Shown piece by piece: positions 1 to 6,066 of a stretch of 13,159 nt of DNA. The stretch is from Gemmataceae bacterium. Its GTDB lineage: Bacteria > Planctomycetota > Planctomycetia > Gemmatales > Gemmataceae. The first letter of the stretch is position 1, and each line of letters starts with the position of its first letter. The stretch covers positions 1 through 13,159 of the forward strand of contig CANLGS010000033.1 of NCBI GenBank assembly GCA_947490035.1, given 5' to 3'. A program made the translations under genes and the position numbers. Below the pieces are notes generated by a model, which worked only from the letters and a program-made list of their open reading frames with translations, ran no database searches and was not told the DNA's origin.

Positions 1-23
1 TCATCGCCATCGCCGAAGCTCAT
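1..23 (-). CDS. 5' end of an unidentified gene (first 7 codons only)
   Basis: Reading leftward from 23 there is an ATG followed by codons for M-S-F-G-D-G-D, and then the window ends. A strong Shine-Dalgarno sequence, GAGGAG, lies 5 bases upstream of the ATG on the minus strand (about 29-34). A plausible promoter sits further upstream at 77-105. The start therefore looks real, but seven residues are too few to name a product. It has the same direction as hpnE and lies about 275 bases beyond the hpnE stop. The palindromic repeat array between them and its own candidate promoter suggest it may be transcribed separately. Confidence 0.5.
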
Positions 24-76
24 CGAAACTCCTCGCCCGCGCGGGGCGGGCGTGTGTAACGGTCGGTGTGATGTGA

Positions 77-105
77 GTTTAACCGGTGCGCGGGGTGCGG
101 GTCAA
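77..105 (-). promoter_or_regulatory. Candidate sigma70-type promoter for the left-edge gene
   Basis: On the minus strand TTGACC (100-105) and TTAAAC (77-82) are separated by exactly 17 bases and lie 54 bases upstream of the ATG at 23. The -35 box matches the consensus at 5 of 6 positions; the -10 box matches at only 3 of 6. The 24-120 segment holds nothing else except a short GC palindrome at 36-45. This is a sequence guess, supported mainly by its position. Confidence 0.3.
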
Positions 106-125
106 CGGAACTGCGGGTCTACGAT

Positions 126-303
126 TGTAGTCACCACGCTCCGCGTGATGGTCTTCGAGTGTAGTCATCACGCTCCGCGTGATGGTCTTCGAGTGTAGTC
201 ATCACGCATCACGCTCCGCGTGATGATCGCCGGCGAACGGTGCGCATCGTGAAGGGTTCTTGGCACATCTCAGCGGACATCACGCGGAGCGTGATGACTA
301 CAC
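126..303. repeat. REP-like palindrome array: three direct copies plus one inverted copy
   Basis: Three direct copies start at 126, 160 and 194, with a period of 34 bases. Each begins TGTAGTC and contains the palindrome CATCACGC-TCC-GCGTGATG (8-bp stem, 3-base loop); the first copy has one change, CACCACGC. The third copy has an extra 7-base ATCACGC, so the stem arm is duplicated. A fourth copy lies inverted at 278-303. Together the direct and inverted copies can also pair as a long hairpin. The inverted copy contains the hpnE stop codon (298-300). The layout resembles REP/BIME elements that flank gene 3' ends. It may act as a transcript end or an mRNA-stabilising structure, but there is no T-run typical of an intrinsic terminator. 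Confidence 0.85.
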
Positions 304-1737
304 TAGATCCGGTTGCACCAGTTTCGCGGGCTGCCCGGCGCGCGCCAGAATCGCTTCGGCCGCGAGGTAGCCGCTGCGCACCGCGCTTTCCATCGTCGCG
401 GGCCAGCCGGTCGCGGTCCAGTCGCCGGCCACCGCGAGGTTCTGAACAGGAGACGCCTGTACCGGCCGCCACCGGTCCACACCGGGCACCGCGCTGAACG
501 TCGCGGCGTGCTCGGTTATCACCTTCGCACGAAGCAGTTTCGCCTGTGCGATCGGCGGGAACAGCCGCCCCAACTCCTCGACCACGCGGCGCTGAATCTC
601 GTCGCGGCCCAAACCCTTCAGGTCGCGCGCGGCGCTCACCACCACCTGAAGGTAGAACTCGCCCGGCGCGACCTCGCCGCGGTCGAACACCCACTGCCCG
701 AGACAGTCGATCAGCACCGCGTGCGGGAGCTTCATCGTGGGTCGGTCGAACCACAAGTGAACGCTCGTGATCGGCGACGGCGTGAGGTTTGCGGCGCCGG
801 CGAAGTACGGCTCGCGCGCGAGTTCGTCGGGAAGCAGGTCCGCGACGCGGTCGAACGGCACCGCCAGCACGTACCAGTCGGCGGTGAGGGTGGAGCCGTC
901 GCGCAGTTCCACACTGGCAATCGTCCCCTCCGGGGACGACGCTAAACGGCGGGCGCCTGTGTTCTCCCTCAACTCGACGTTGTGTGAAGTCAGCCACGCG
1001 CGAAGTTCATCGCCGTAGAGCCTGCCGAGTGGAACTGTCGGCACGTGAACGGTGAACCCGTCGCGGTGGCGCACGAAGCCGTCGCGGAACACCTTCCGCG
1101 CGTACTTCAGCCCGACACGGTCCACCGTCTCGTTCAGCGCGCTCGTTAGCACAATCGCCCAGAAGCGTTCGATGGTGCGTGAGTTCTGGCGGTGCGCCTT
1201 CAGCCAGGGTAACAGCGGCGGGTCCGCGTCCGGGCGCTCCCACAGCATCGCGGCCAGACCGTAGGCGACACGAAGTTTGTCCAGCGGCGTGAGGTAGTGC
1301 GCGCCGGTGAGCGCGCGGCCGAGGTGGAACGGGGCCGGCCACGGGTCCGCCTTGAACACGCTCGTCCGGCGGTCCGGCGTCATGAAGTAGAGCTTGGGTT
1401 GTGGCGACAGCAGATGATCGACGCCGACGGTGCGGAGGAAGTGCGTGAGGTTCGTGCAACACCCCATGCTGACGTGCTGGCACGCATCTACCATCTGCCC
1501 GGTCGTCGGGTCGGTGAACGACCCGGCGCGCCCGCCGAGCCGCGCCCGCGACTCCAGTACGGTGACCTTGAACCCGCGCCCGGCCAACCCCACCGCGGCG
1601 GCGAGACCGGCGAGACCGCCGCCAATTACTATTGCGGAGTGCGGAATTCGGAATGCGGAATTGAAAGCAGAAGACGGATGCGCCTTCACTTCTGACTCTT
1701 GGGCTTCATTCCGAATTCCGAATTCCGCACTCCGCAT
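298..1737 (-). CDS. hpnE: Squalene-associated FAD-dependent desaturase HpnE
   Basis: Amine-oxidase/phytoene-desaturase superfamily flavoprotein of 479 residues. It is thought to perform the last step of the HpnCDE route, reducing hydroxysqualene to squalene. An N-terminal Rossmann FAD site, IVIGGGLAGLAAA, is at residues 36-48, followed by the LGGRAGSF motif. The C-terminus has the AGDWTATGWPATMESAVRSG FAD-binding motif typical of HpnE. The ATG at 1737 shares its A with the hpnD stop (TAATG), so translation is probably coupled. Residues 1-35 are encoded by an inverted repeat (1631-1739) and are not expected in the family; the only other in-frame start seen is a GTG at codon 17. The stop codon lies inside a REP-like palindrome. 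CrtI-type carotenoid desaturase was considered, but the C-terminal motif and the hpnD partner favour HpnE. Confidence 0.9.
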   Translation of the reverse strand: MRSAEFGIRNEAQESEVKAHPSSAFNSAFRIPHSAIVIGGGLAGLAAAVGLAGRGFKVTVLESRARLGGRAGSFTDPTTGQMVDACQHVSMGCCTNLTHFLRTVGVDHLLSPQPKLYFMTPDRRTSVFKADPWPAPFHLGRALTGAHYLTPLDKLRVAYGLAAMLWERPDADPPLLPWLKAHRQNSRTIERFWAIVLTSALNETVDRVGLKYARKVFRDGFVRHRDGFTVHVPTVPLGRLYGDELRAWLTSHNVELRENTGARRLASSPEGTIASVELRDGSTLTADWYVLAVPFDRVADLLPDELAREPYFAGAANLTPSPITSVHLWFDRPTMKLPHAVLIDCLGQWVFDRGEVAPGEFYLQVVVSAARDLKGLGRDEIQRRVVEELGRLFPPIAQAKLLRAKVITEHAATFSAVPGVDRWRPVQASPVQNLAVAGDWTATGWPATMESAVRSGYLAAEAILARAGQPAKLVQPDLV

Positions 1738-1739
1738 TA
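1631..1739. repeat. Heptamer inverted repeat inside the hpnD/hpnE junction
   Basis: Arms at about 1631-1666 and 1704-1739 are near-perfect reverse complements separated by a loop of about 37 bases. The right arm reads as tandem 7-mers from 1708: ATTCCGA, ATTCCGA, ATTCCGC, ACTCCGC. The right arm carries the hpnD stop and the hpnE ATG, and the left arm ends just before the FAD-motif codons. The whole element is therefore translated as the first 35 or so codons of hpnE. Its 7-mers belong to the same family as the repeat at 5946-6066. Confidence 0.9.
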
Positions 1740-2696
1740 CAACACGCCCCACTTCACGAAGTACCCGGAGCCGCACGCCAACACCTTGCGCCACCGCGGC
1801 ACGCGCACGCGGCTCGTGAACACGTCGTAGTCGCGCCGCGCGATCTCGTCCAGCAGCGCGCGGTAGGTGCCGTGCATTACGTGGAAGATCGCCCGGCCTT
1901 CGTCCGAAAGGAGCGGGATCAGCGCGACGCCTCTGCGGTAGTAGTCGCGTGCGCGCGCCACCTGGAACCGCATCAGTTCGCGGAAGTCGTTCGCGGAAGC
2001 CGGGTCGTTCCAGCGCTCCGGGGGGCAGCCGAAACGCGCGAGTTCGTCGGCCGGCAGGTACACGCGGTCGCGGGCGTAGTCTTCCGCGAGGTCGCGAAGG
2101 ACGTTCGTGAGCTGGAACGCGATCCCGGCCGCTTCCGCCGGTGGGTCGGCGTCTGCGGCGGTGACGCCGGGGCGCAAGCCCCAGATGCGGACGCACGCCA
2201 GGCCCACCGCCGACGCGACGCGGTAGCAGTACGGGTACAGCTCCGCGAACGTCTGCATCCGCACCGGGCCGGTGTCGGTCTCCATGCCGTCGATGGCGTC
2301 GAACAGGTACTGCGCGGGTATGTCGAACCGCCGCACGGTTTCGACGAGCGCCGGGTGGATCGGGTGCGTGAAGTCGCCCGCGAGCGCGGCCCGCAGGCCG
2401 GCGCGCCAGGCCGCGAGCGCGTGCCGCTTCGCGGCCGGTTCGCCCGGCTCGTCCGCGAGGTCGTCGGTCACGCGCATGTAGGCGTACAACGCGAACATCG
2501 CGCGGCGCTTCGCGGGGTTGAGCAAGCGGAACGCGAACGGGAAGGAACTGTTGGCCGCGGAGGTGATGGCGCGACAGACCGAAAACGAGTGAGGTGTGAG
2601 GAGTGAGGAGTGAGGAGTCGCAAGGCAAGGCGCGGAGACCGCCGGCGCGACGCTCCCTGTCGGCTCTTGCGCCTGGGTTGGGTTTTCACTCCTCAC
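1737..2696 (-). CDS. hpnD: Presqualene diphosphate synthase HpnD (trans-isoprenyl diphosphate synthase family)
   Basis: Squalene/phytoene synthase family enzyme of 319 residues, expected to condense two farnesyl diphosphates to presqualene diphosphate. The first Asp-rich motif is DDLADE at 78-83, after ALYAYMRVT. YCYRVASAVG is at 156-165. The second Asp-rich motif, QLTNVLRDLAED, is at about 195-206 and is followed by RVYLP. The conserved fold begins near residue 39. The only in-frame start upstream of it is the GTG at 2696, preceded by a GAGGAG-type ribosome site; both lie in the heptamer repeat 2589-2718. Residues 27-36 are translated repeat. The stop overlaps the hpnE start by one base. CrtB phytoene synthase is related, but pairing with hpnE supports HpnD. 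No hpnC is in the window. Confidence 0.88.
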   Translation of the reverse strand: MRSENPTQAQEPTGSVAPAVSAPCLATPHSSLLTPHSFSVCRAITSAANSSFPFAFRLLNPAKRRAMFALYAYMRVTDDLADEPGEPAAKRHALAAWRAGLRAALAGDFTHPIHPALVETVRRFDIPAQYLFDAIDGMETDTGPVRMQTFAELYPYCYRVASAVGLACVRIWGLRPGVTAADADPPAEAAGIAFQLTNVLRDLAEDYARDRVYLPADELARFGCPPERWNDPASANDFRELMRFQVARARDYYRRGVALIPLLSDEGRAIFHVMHGTYRALLDEIARRDYDVFTSRVRVPRWRKVLACGSGYFVKWGVL

Positions 2697-2718
2697 TCCT
2701 CACTCCTCACTCCTCACT
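2589..2718. repeat. GTGAGGA heptamer inverted repeat spanning the hpnD start
   Basis: The left arm (2589-2618) is GTGAGGT followed by three GTGAGGA units. The right arm (2687-2718) is four ACTCCTC units, the exact reverse complement. A loop of about 68 bases separates them. The element begins 4 bases beyond the fusion-protein stop (2722-2724) and extends into hpnD. On the minus strand every unit offers an AGGAG ribosome site and a GTG, but in most positions the frame runs into the TGA that each unit also contains. The GTG at 2696 is the one that opens the hpnD frame. Confidence 0.9.
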
Positions 2719-2721
2719 GAT

Positions 2722-3855
2722 TTATTGGCCCAGGTTGACGCGCACGCGCTGGCCGACTCGCAGCGGCGGCTTGCCGGCCGGGGCGGGGTCGGCCACGTCG
2801 ATCACCGCCTCGATGACGCGGGTGTCGCCGCCGAGGAAGTTCTCGCTGCTGGCGCGCTTCAGCAGGAACGTGTTCCCGATGTGGCGCACGGTGCCCTCGT
2901 ATGTGATCTTCGCGTCGCTGTGGTCGGAAACGGTAACCTTTTTGCCGACGCGGTCCGGGCCGACGCGGTGGGCGAACTCGGCCTCGACTTCGGCGCGGAC
3001 CACCCGCGGCCCGGCCGGGATGAGCCACAGCGCGGGCGTCCGCGTGCCGATGCCGAGCGTCGTGCCGGGGCTGATCGACACCTGTTCGACGGTGCCGGCC
3101 GTCTTCGCCCGCACCACGCACAAGTCCACCGCGGACTGCGCCTTGGACTGCTCCGCCTTCGCCTGCTCGACTGCGGCCTCGGCCTCCTTCACGTTCACCT
3201 GCGGGTCCATCGCTTCCAGTTGCCTGAGCTTCGCCTTGATGACATCGAGTTCGCCCAGCGCCGTGTCGTAGTACACGTTCGCTTGGTACAGCATTGGGTC
3301 CATCGCCAGCTTCTCCGGGTACTCGGTTTCCGGAATCTGCTTCTCGATCCGGTAGGCTTTAAGCAGGTTTTCTTTGACGAGGTTGTAATGCAACTGCGAG
3401 AGTTTCACCTTGCGTTCGGCGTTCTTCAACGCAGAGTCGCGCGTGAACTCGATGCTCGCCTTGTGTTGCGTGGCGAGTTCCTTCGCCTGTCCGACCTTCG
3501 TCTCGGCATAGGCGACGGCGGCCTTCGCCCGCTCCACATCCTTCTGTTGGATGGTCGCGTCGAAGGAGTACAGTTCCTGACCGACCTTCACCTCTTCGCC
3601 GTCCTTGACGGACACCTTCGTCACGCTGCCGGACTGAAGCACCGGCGGCAGGCCGTAGGAGACGGGCGGCGGGTCGGTGTCCACGGTACCCAGCATGATC
3701 GGCCCGCCGCCGGCGGCGCGCGGAGCCGGGGCCGGCTCGCCCTTGCCGGCCGCCTCGGACCCGCCGGTCAGCGCGCGGGCGCCGACCAGGCTGCCGATCA
3801 CCAGCGCCAGCCCGACCACGATCAACACCGGGCGCATCTTGCGAAGCCAGTTCAT
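2722..3855 (-). CDS. HlyD/DevB-type membrane fusion protein of an ABC exporter
   Basis: A periplasmic adaptor of 377 residues. The ATG at 3855 has a strong GGAGGA ribosome site 5 bases upstream; a longer reading frame to 3927 would only add repeat-encoded residues. A single membrane anchor lies at about residues 8-30 (RPVLIVVGLALVIGSLVG). It is followed by a Pro/Gly/Ala-rich linker and a lipoyl-like half (SGSVTKVSVKDGEEVKVGQEL). Next comes a long Lys/Glu/Ala-rich stretch expected to form the alpha-helical hairpin. The second lipoyl half (VRAKTAGTVEQVSISPGTTL) and a beta-barrel domain ending VGQRVRVNLGQ complete it. This is the usual MFP order. It is third in the permease-ATPase-MFP series, so it likely bridges that transporter to an outer-membrane channel. 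Substrate unknown. Confidence 0.88.
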   Translation of the reverse strand: MNWLRKMRPVLIVVGLALVIGSLVGARALTGGSEAAGKGEPAPAPRAAGGGPIMLGTVDTDPPPVSYGLPPVLQSGSVTKVSVKDGEEVKVGQELYSFDATIQQKDVERAKAAVAYAETKVGQAKELATQHKASIEFTRDSALKNAERKVKLSQLHYNLVKENLLKAYRIEKQIPETEYPEKLAMDPMLYQANVYYDTALGELDVIKAKLRQLEAMDPQVNVKEAEAAVEQAKAEQSKAQSAVDLCVVRAKTAGTVEQVSISPGTTLGIGTRTPALWLIPAGPRVVRAEVEAEFAHRVGPDRVGKKVTVSDHSDAKITYEGTVRHIGNTFLLKRASSENFLGGDTRVIEAVIDVADPAPAGKPPLRVGQRVRVNLGQ

Positions 3856-3871
3856 GGGTTCCTCCAGTGGG

Positions 3872-3971
3872 AGCTGTTGGCTGTTGGCGATTAGCTGTTC
3901 GCGAGACGCAAGCCAAAAGTCACCCAAGCCACAGCATCGAGCTAATAGCTAACAGCAAATAGCCAACAGCT
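3872..3971. repeat. AGCTGTT-type heptamer inverted repeat between ATPase and fusion-protein genes
   Basis: The left arm, 3872-3902, reads AGCTGTT, GGCTGTT, GGCGATT, AGCTGTT. The right arm, 3940-3971, reads AGCTAAT, AGCTAAC, AGCAAAT, AGCCAAC, AGCT. They pair as an imperfect inverted repeat, best at the outer 11 bases, around a 37-base centre. The right arm runs into the ATPase stop codon (3970-3972), and the left arm ends 17 bases from the fusion-protein ATG. The element fills almost the whole gap. Confidence 0.85.
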
Positions 3972-4725
3972 ACTCGTGCGGCAGCGGTCGCCGTTCCAGG
4001 TGCCCGTCGTCCAGGTGGTAGTACACGTCCACGAACGGCAGGATGCGGCTGTCGTGGGACACGCACAGCACGGACGCGCCGCGCTGGTGGGCGGCGTCGC
4101 GCAGCAACTCGATCACCTTCTGACCGTTCTCCCAGTCCAGCGCGCTGGTCGGCTCGTCGGCGAACATGAAGCTGGGGTTCTTTACCAAGGCCCGGCCGAT
4201 GGCGACGCGCTGCTTCTCGCCGCCCGACAGTTGGGCCGGCTTCTTGTGCTTGTTCGGCGCCAGCCCGAGCTTGTCGAGCATGGCGTCGGCGCGGCGTCGG
4301 GCGTCGGCACTGTCGGTCCCTTCGCCCCACTTCAACACGATCTCCAACTGCTGCCGCGCGGTGAGAGCCGGGAACAGATTGTACCCCTGGAAGATGAACC
4401 CGGTGTGCTTGCGGCGGTACTGCTCGCGCTCCTTGCCGGTCATCTGCCACACGTCGCGCAGCACCCCGTCGTCGTCCGCGAGAACCTGCCCGGAGTCCGG
4501 CTCCAGCAGCCCCGACAGGATCGCCAGGAGGGTCGATTTGCCGCTGCCGGACGGCCCCATCAGCAGGACGATCTGACCGGGGAACAGGTCCATCGACACT
4601 TCGCGCAGCGCCGCGCGCCGGGCGGTGCCGTCGCCGAAGGTGCGCACCAACTTCACCCCGCGCAGGCTCGGCGAAGTCGTCGCGGCCCAGGGGAGCAGCG
4701 CCATCGGTCCTTCGTCGTGGGTCAT
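3970..4725 (-). CDS. ABC transporter ATP-binding protein (DevA/MacB/LolD-like)
   Basis: Nucleotide-binding subunit of 251 residues with every ABC motif. Walker A GPSGSGKST is at 57-65, the Q-loop GFIFQGYNLFP has Q113, the signature LSGGEKQ is at 166-172, Walker B is FMFADEP (Asp190, Glu191), the D-loop is SALD, and the H-loop is CVSHD. The spacing and GYNLFPALT fit the LolD/MacB/DevA exporter group. The chosen ATG (4725) has AAGGA 10 bases upstream. An ATG at 4704 (seven codons later) has AAGGA only 3 bases away and would give a more typical N-terminus, so either may be used. A TTG at 4818 is unlikely because it would translate the hairpin. Located between its permease and fusion-protein genes. 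Confidence 0.9.
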   Translation of the reverse strand: MTHDEGPMALLPWAATTSPSLRGVKLVRTFGDGTARRAALREVSMDLFPGQIVLLMGPSGSGKSTLLAILSGLLEPDSGQVLADDDGVLRDVWQMTGKEREQYRRKHTGFIFQGYNLFPALTARQQLEIVLKWGEGTDSADARRRADAMLDKLGLAPNKHKKPAQLSGGEKQRVAIGRALVKNPSFMFADEPTSALDWENGQKVIELLRDAAHQRGASVLCVSHDSRILPFVDVYYHLDDGHLERRPLPHE

Positions 4726-4743
4726 GCGTCGTTCGTCCTTTTC

Positions 4744-4798
4744 GTGGGGCAGGTCGCTGGCCTGCCTTCTCACCCGGCAGGCCAGCGGCCTACCCCAC
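4744..4798. repeat. Strong GC-rich hairpin between permease and ATPase genes
   Basis: Two 23-base arms (4744-4766 and 4776-4798) match as reverse complements at 21 of 23 positions around a 9-base loop. Unlike most other gap repeats here, it is not built of 7-mers; each arm contains the words GTGGGG, CGCTGG and CCTGCC. It lies 17 bases after the permease stop and 19 bases before the ATPase ATG. In RNA it would form a very stable stem that could limit read-through or protect the permease transcript end. Confidence 0.88.
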
Positions 4799-4814
4799 AA
4801 CTGATTCGCGCCGA

Positions 4815-5942
4815 TCAACGAAGCAGGGTCATGGGTTCAATCTGCCGGACGCTCCGCAGGGCGCCGACACCGGAGACGAGCGCCATGCTGATGGTCACGA
4901 TGGCGGTGCCGAGTAGCACTTCCCAGCGGAGGTCCACGTCGGCGCCGAGTTGTTTGGCGCCGTACTTCAGCGCGTGGCACGTGGGGAACGCGAGCGCGAT
5001 GCCGATCACGCCGACCCAGAACGACTGGGCCAGCACCATCACCGAGATGCGCCACCGCGGCACGCCGAGTGCCAGCAGGATGGCGAACTCCCTGGCGTTG
5101 GCGGCGGTCGCGGAGTAGAGCGTCTGCGCGGTGATGACCAACCCGACGACCAACCCGAGCAAGGCGGCGTAGCCGATCGCGATCCCGGCTTTCGTGCGAT
5201 ACAGCCAGTATTCGCGGCTGCGGAGCGAGAAATCTTCGGACGTGTACGCGCCCATCTCGGTGCCGTACTGCGCCTGCAGTTCGGTCGCCACTTCCTTCGC
5301 GCGCCCCCGCGACTCGCACCGGACCAGTAGGTACGTGATGTGGTCCGCGGGCATGAGGAACCCGAGCAGATGCCGGGCGGTGTGTTCGCTGCACAGCACC
5401 CACGGCGCGGCGAGGCTCTTCAGCCCCTTCACCGTGCCCACCACCCGCACCTCCTTGCCGTTGATCTTTGCCTTGTCGCCCACCTTGACCCCGAGCCGCC
5501 GGGTCATGTCCGACTCGTCCACGATGACGGCGTCGGGCATGGTCAGCAAGTCGAGCTGCTCGCGGCTCAGGACGGTGGCCGCACCCGCGGAGCCGAAGTC
5601 GGTGTTGAACCCCAGCAGGTAGCACAGTTCGGTGCCGCCGGCCGGCTTGGTGAAGTTGGCGAAGTGGGCGATGTACGACTCGACCGAGGTCACGCCCGGC
5701 ATCCCCGCGACGCGCGCCAGGTAGGCTTCGGGGATCGGCTTCCCCAGGTCCACGCTCGGCACCTCCTGCGATCCGACCCAGAGGTCCGCGGTGGTGTTGT
5801 CCACCGGGATCGACGTGATCTTGAACAGGCCCAACAGCAGGCCGCATTGCAGCGCGATGAGGACCGCCGAGAACGTCACCGCCAGCACGCCGGACGCGTA
5901 CCGCTGTCGTTCGTGCCAGAGGGTTTGGAGGGCATAGCTCAT
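4815..5942 (-). CDS. ABC transporter permease, DevC/MacB/FtsX-like
   Basis: Inner-membrane permease of 375 residues. It has one membrane helix near the N-terminus (about 17-40, ASGVLAVTFSAVLIALQCGLLLGLF), a large periplasmic domain of roughly 200 residues, and three C-terminal helices (GIAIGYAALLGLVVGLVITA; SVMVLAQSFWVGVIGIALAF; LLGTAIVTISMALVSGVGAL). The REFAILLALGVPRWRI stretch is the FtsX/MacB coupling-helix motif. This is the type VII ABC architecture, which works on substrates from the outer leaflet or periplasm with a fusion protein. The ATG at 5942 is preferred over a TTG at 5948, but neither has a clear ribosome site because the repeat at 5946-6066 lies immediately upstream. DevC fits the fusion-protein partner and single permease, but the cargo cannot be read. 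Confidence 0.87.
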   Translation of the reverse strand: MSYALQTLWHERQRYASGVLAVTFSAVLIALQCGLLLGLFKITSIPVDNTTADLWVGSQEVPSVDLGKPIPEAYLARVAGMPGVTSVESYIAHFANFTKPAGGTELCYLLGFNTDFGSAGAATVLSREQLDLLTMPDAVIVDESDMTRRLGVKVGDKAKINGKEVRVVGTVKGLKSLAAPWVLCSEHTARHLLGFLMPADHITYLLVRCESRGRAKEVATELQAQYGTEMGAYTSEDFSLRSREYWLYRTKAGIAIGYAALLGLVVGLVITAQTLYSATAANAREFAILLALGVPRWRISVMVLAQSFWVGVIGIALAFPTCHALKYGAKQLGADVDLRWEVLLGTAIVTISMALVSGVGALRSVRQIEPMTLLR

Positions 5943-5945
5943 GGG

Positions 5946-6066
5946 CAATTCGGAATGCGGAATGTGGAATGCGGAATAAAAGCAGGCATTCGCTTAACTC
6001 CCGGCGGTTTCGGCTTCGGCTTCGGTTTTCAATTCCGAATTCCGCGCTCCGAATTCCGCATTGTGG
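5946..6066. repeat. Heptamer inverted repeat between asnB and permease genes
   Basis: The left arm, about 5946-5981, and the right arm, about 6026-6066, pair as an imperfect inverted repeat. On the minus strand the right arm reads ATGCGGA, ATTCGGA, GCGCGGA, ATTCGGA; the left arm uses ATTCGGA and ATGCGGA on the plus strand. The centre (about 6006-6025) has a small TTCGGC hexamer run. The right arm contains the last codons and stop of asnB, and the left arm ends 4 bases from the permease ATG. The 7-mer family is shared with 1631-1739. Confidence 0.88.

Noticed and set aside
126..228. CRISPR array
   Set aside because: The three copies repeat as whole 34-base units with no unique spacers, and each is a palindromic REP-like unit; no cas gene is nearby.
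126..303. Intrinsic terminator after hpnE
   Set aside because: The stems are present but no T-run follows on the minus strand; called a REP-like repeat instead.
298..2628. A single 776-residue minus-strand reading frame covering hpnD and hpnE
   Set aside because: Only its last 479 codons encode HpnE. The upstream part is hpnD read in the wrong frame (Arg/Pro-rich, no motifs), and the HpnD motifs are in another frame that stops at 1737-1739.
298..2696. Carotenoid genes crtB and crtI
   Set aside because: They are superfamily relatives, but the desaturase C-terminal motif AGDWTATGWPATMES and the pairing fit HpnE and HpnD better.
3856..3927. Longer N-terminus for the fusion protein
   Set aside because: The added residues are encoded by the heptamer repeat, while the ATG at 3855 has an excellent ribosome site and is followed directly by the membrane anchor.
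4726..4818. Longer N-terminus for the ABC ATPase from a TTG at 4818
   Set aside because: It would translate the GC-rich hairpin and lacks family similarity; ATGs at 4725 or 4704 give a normal ATPase.
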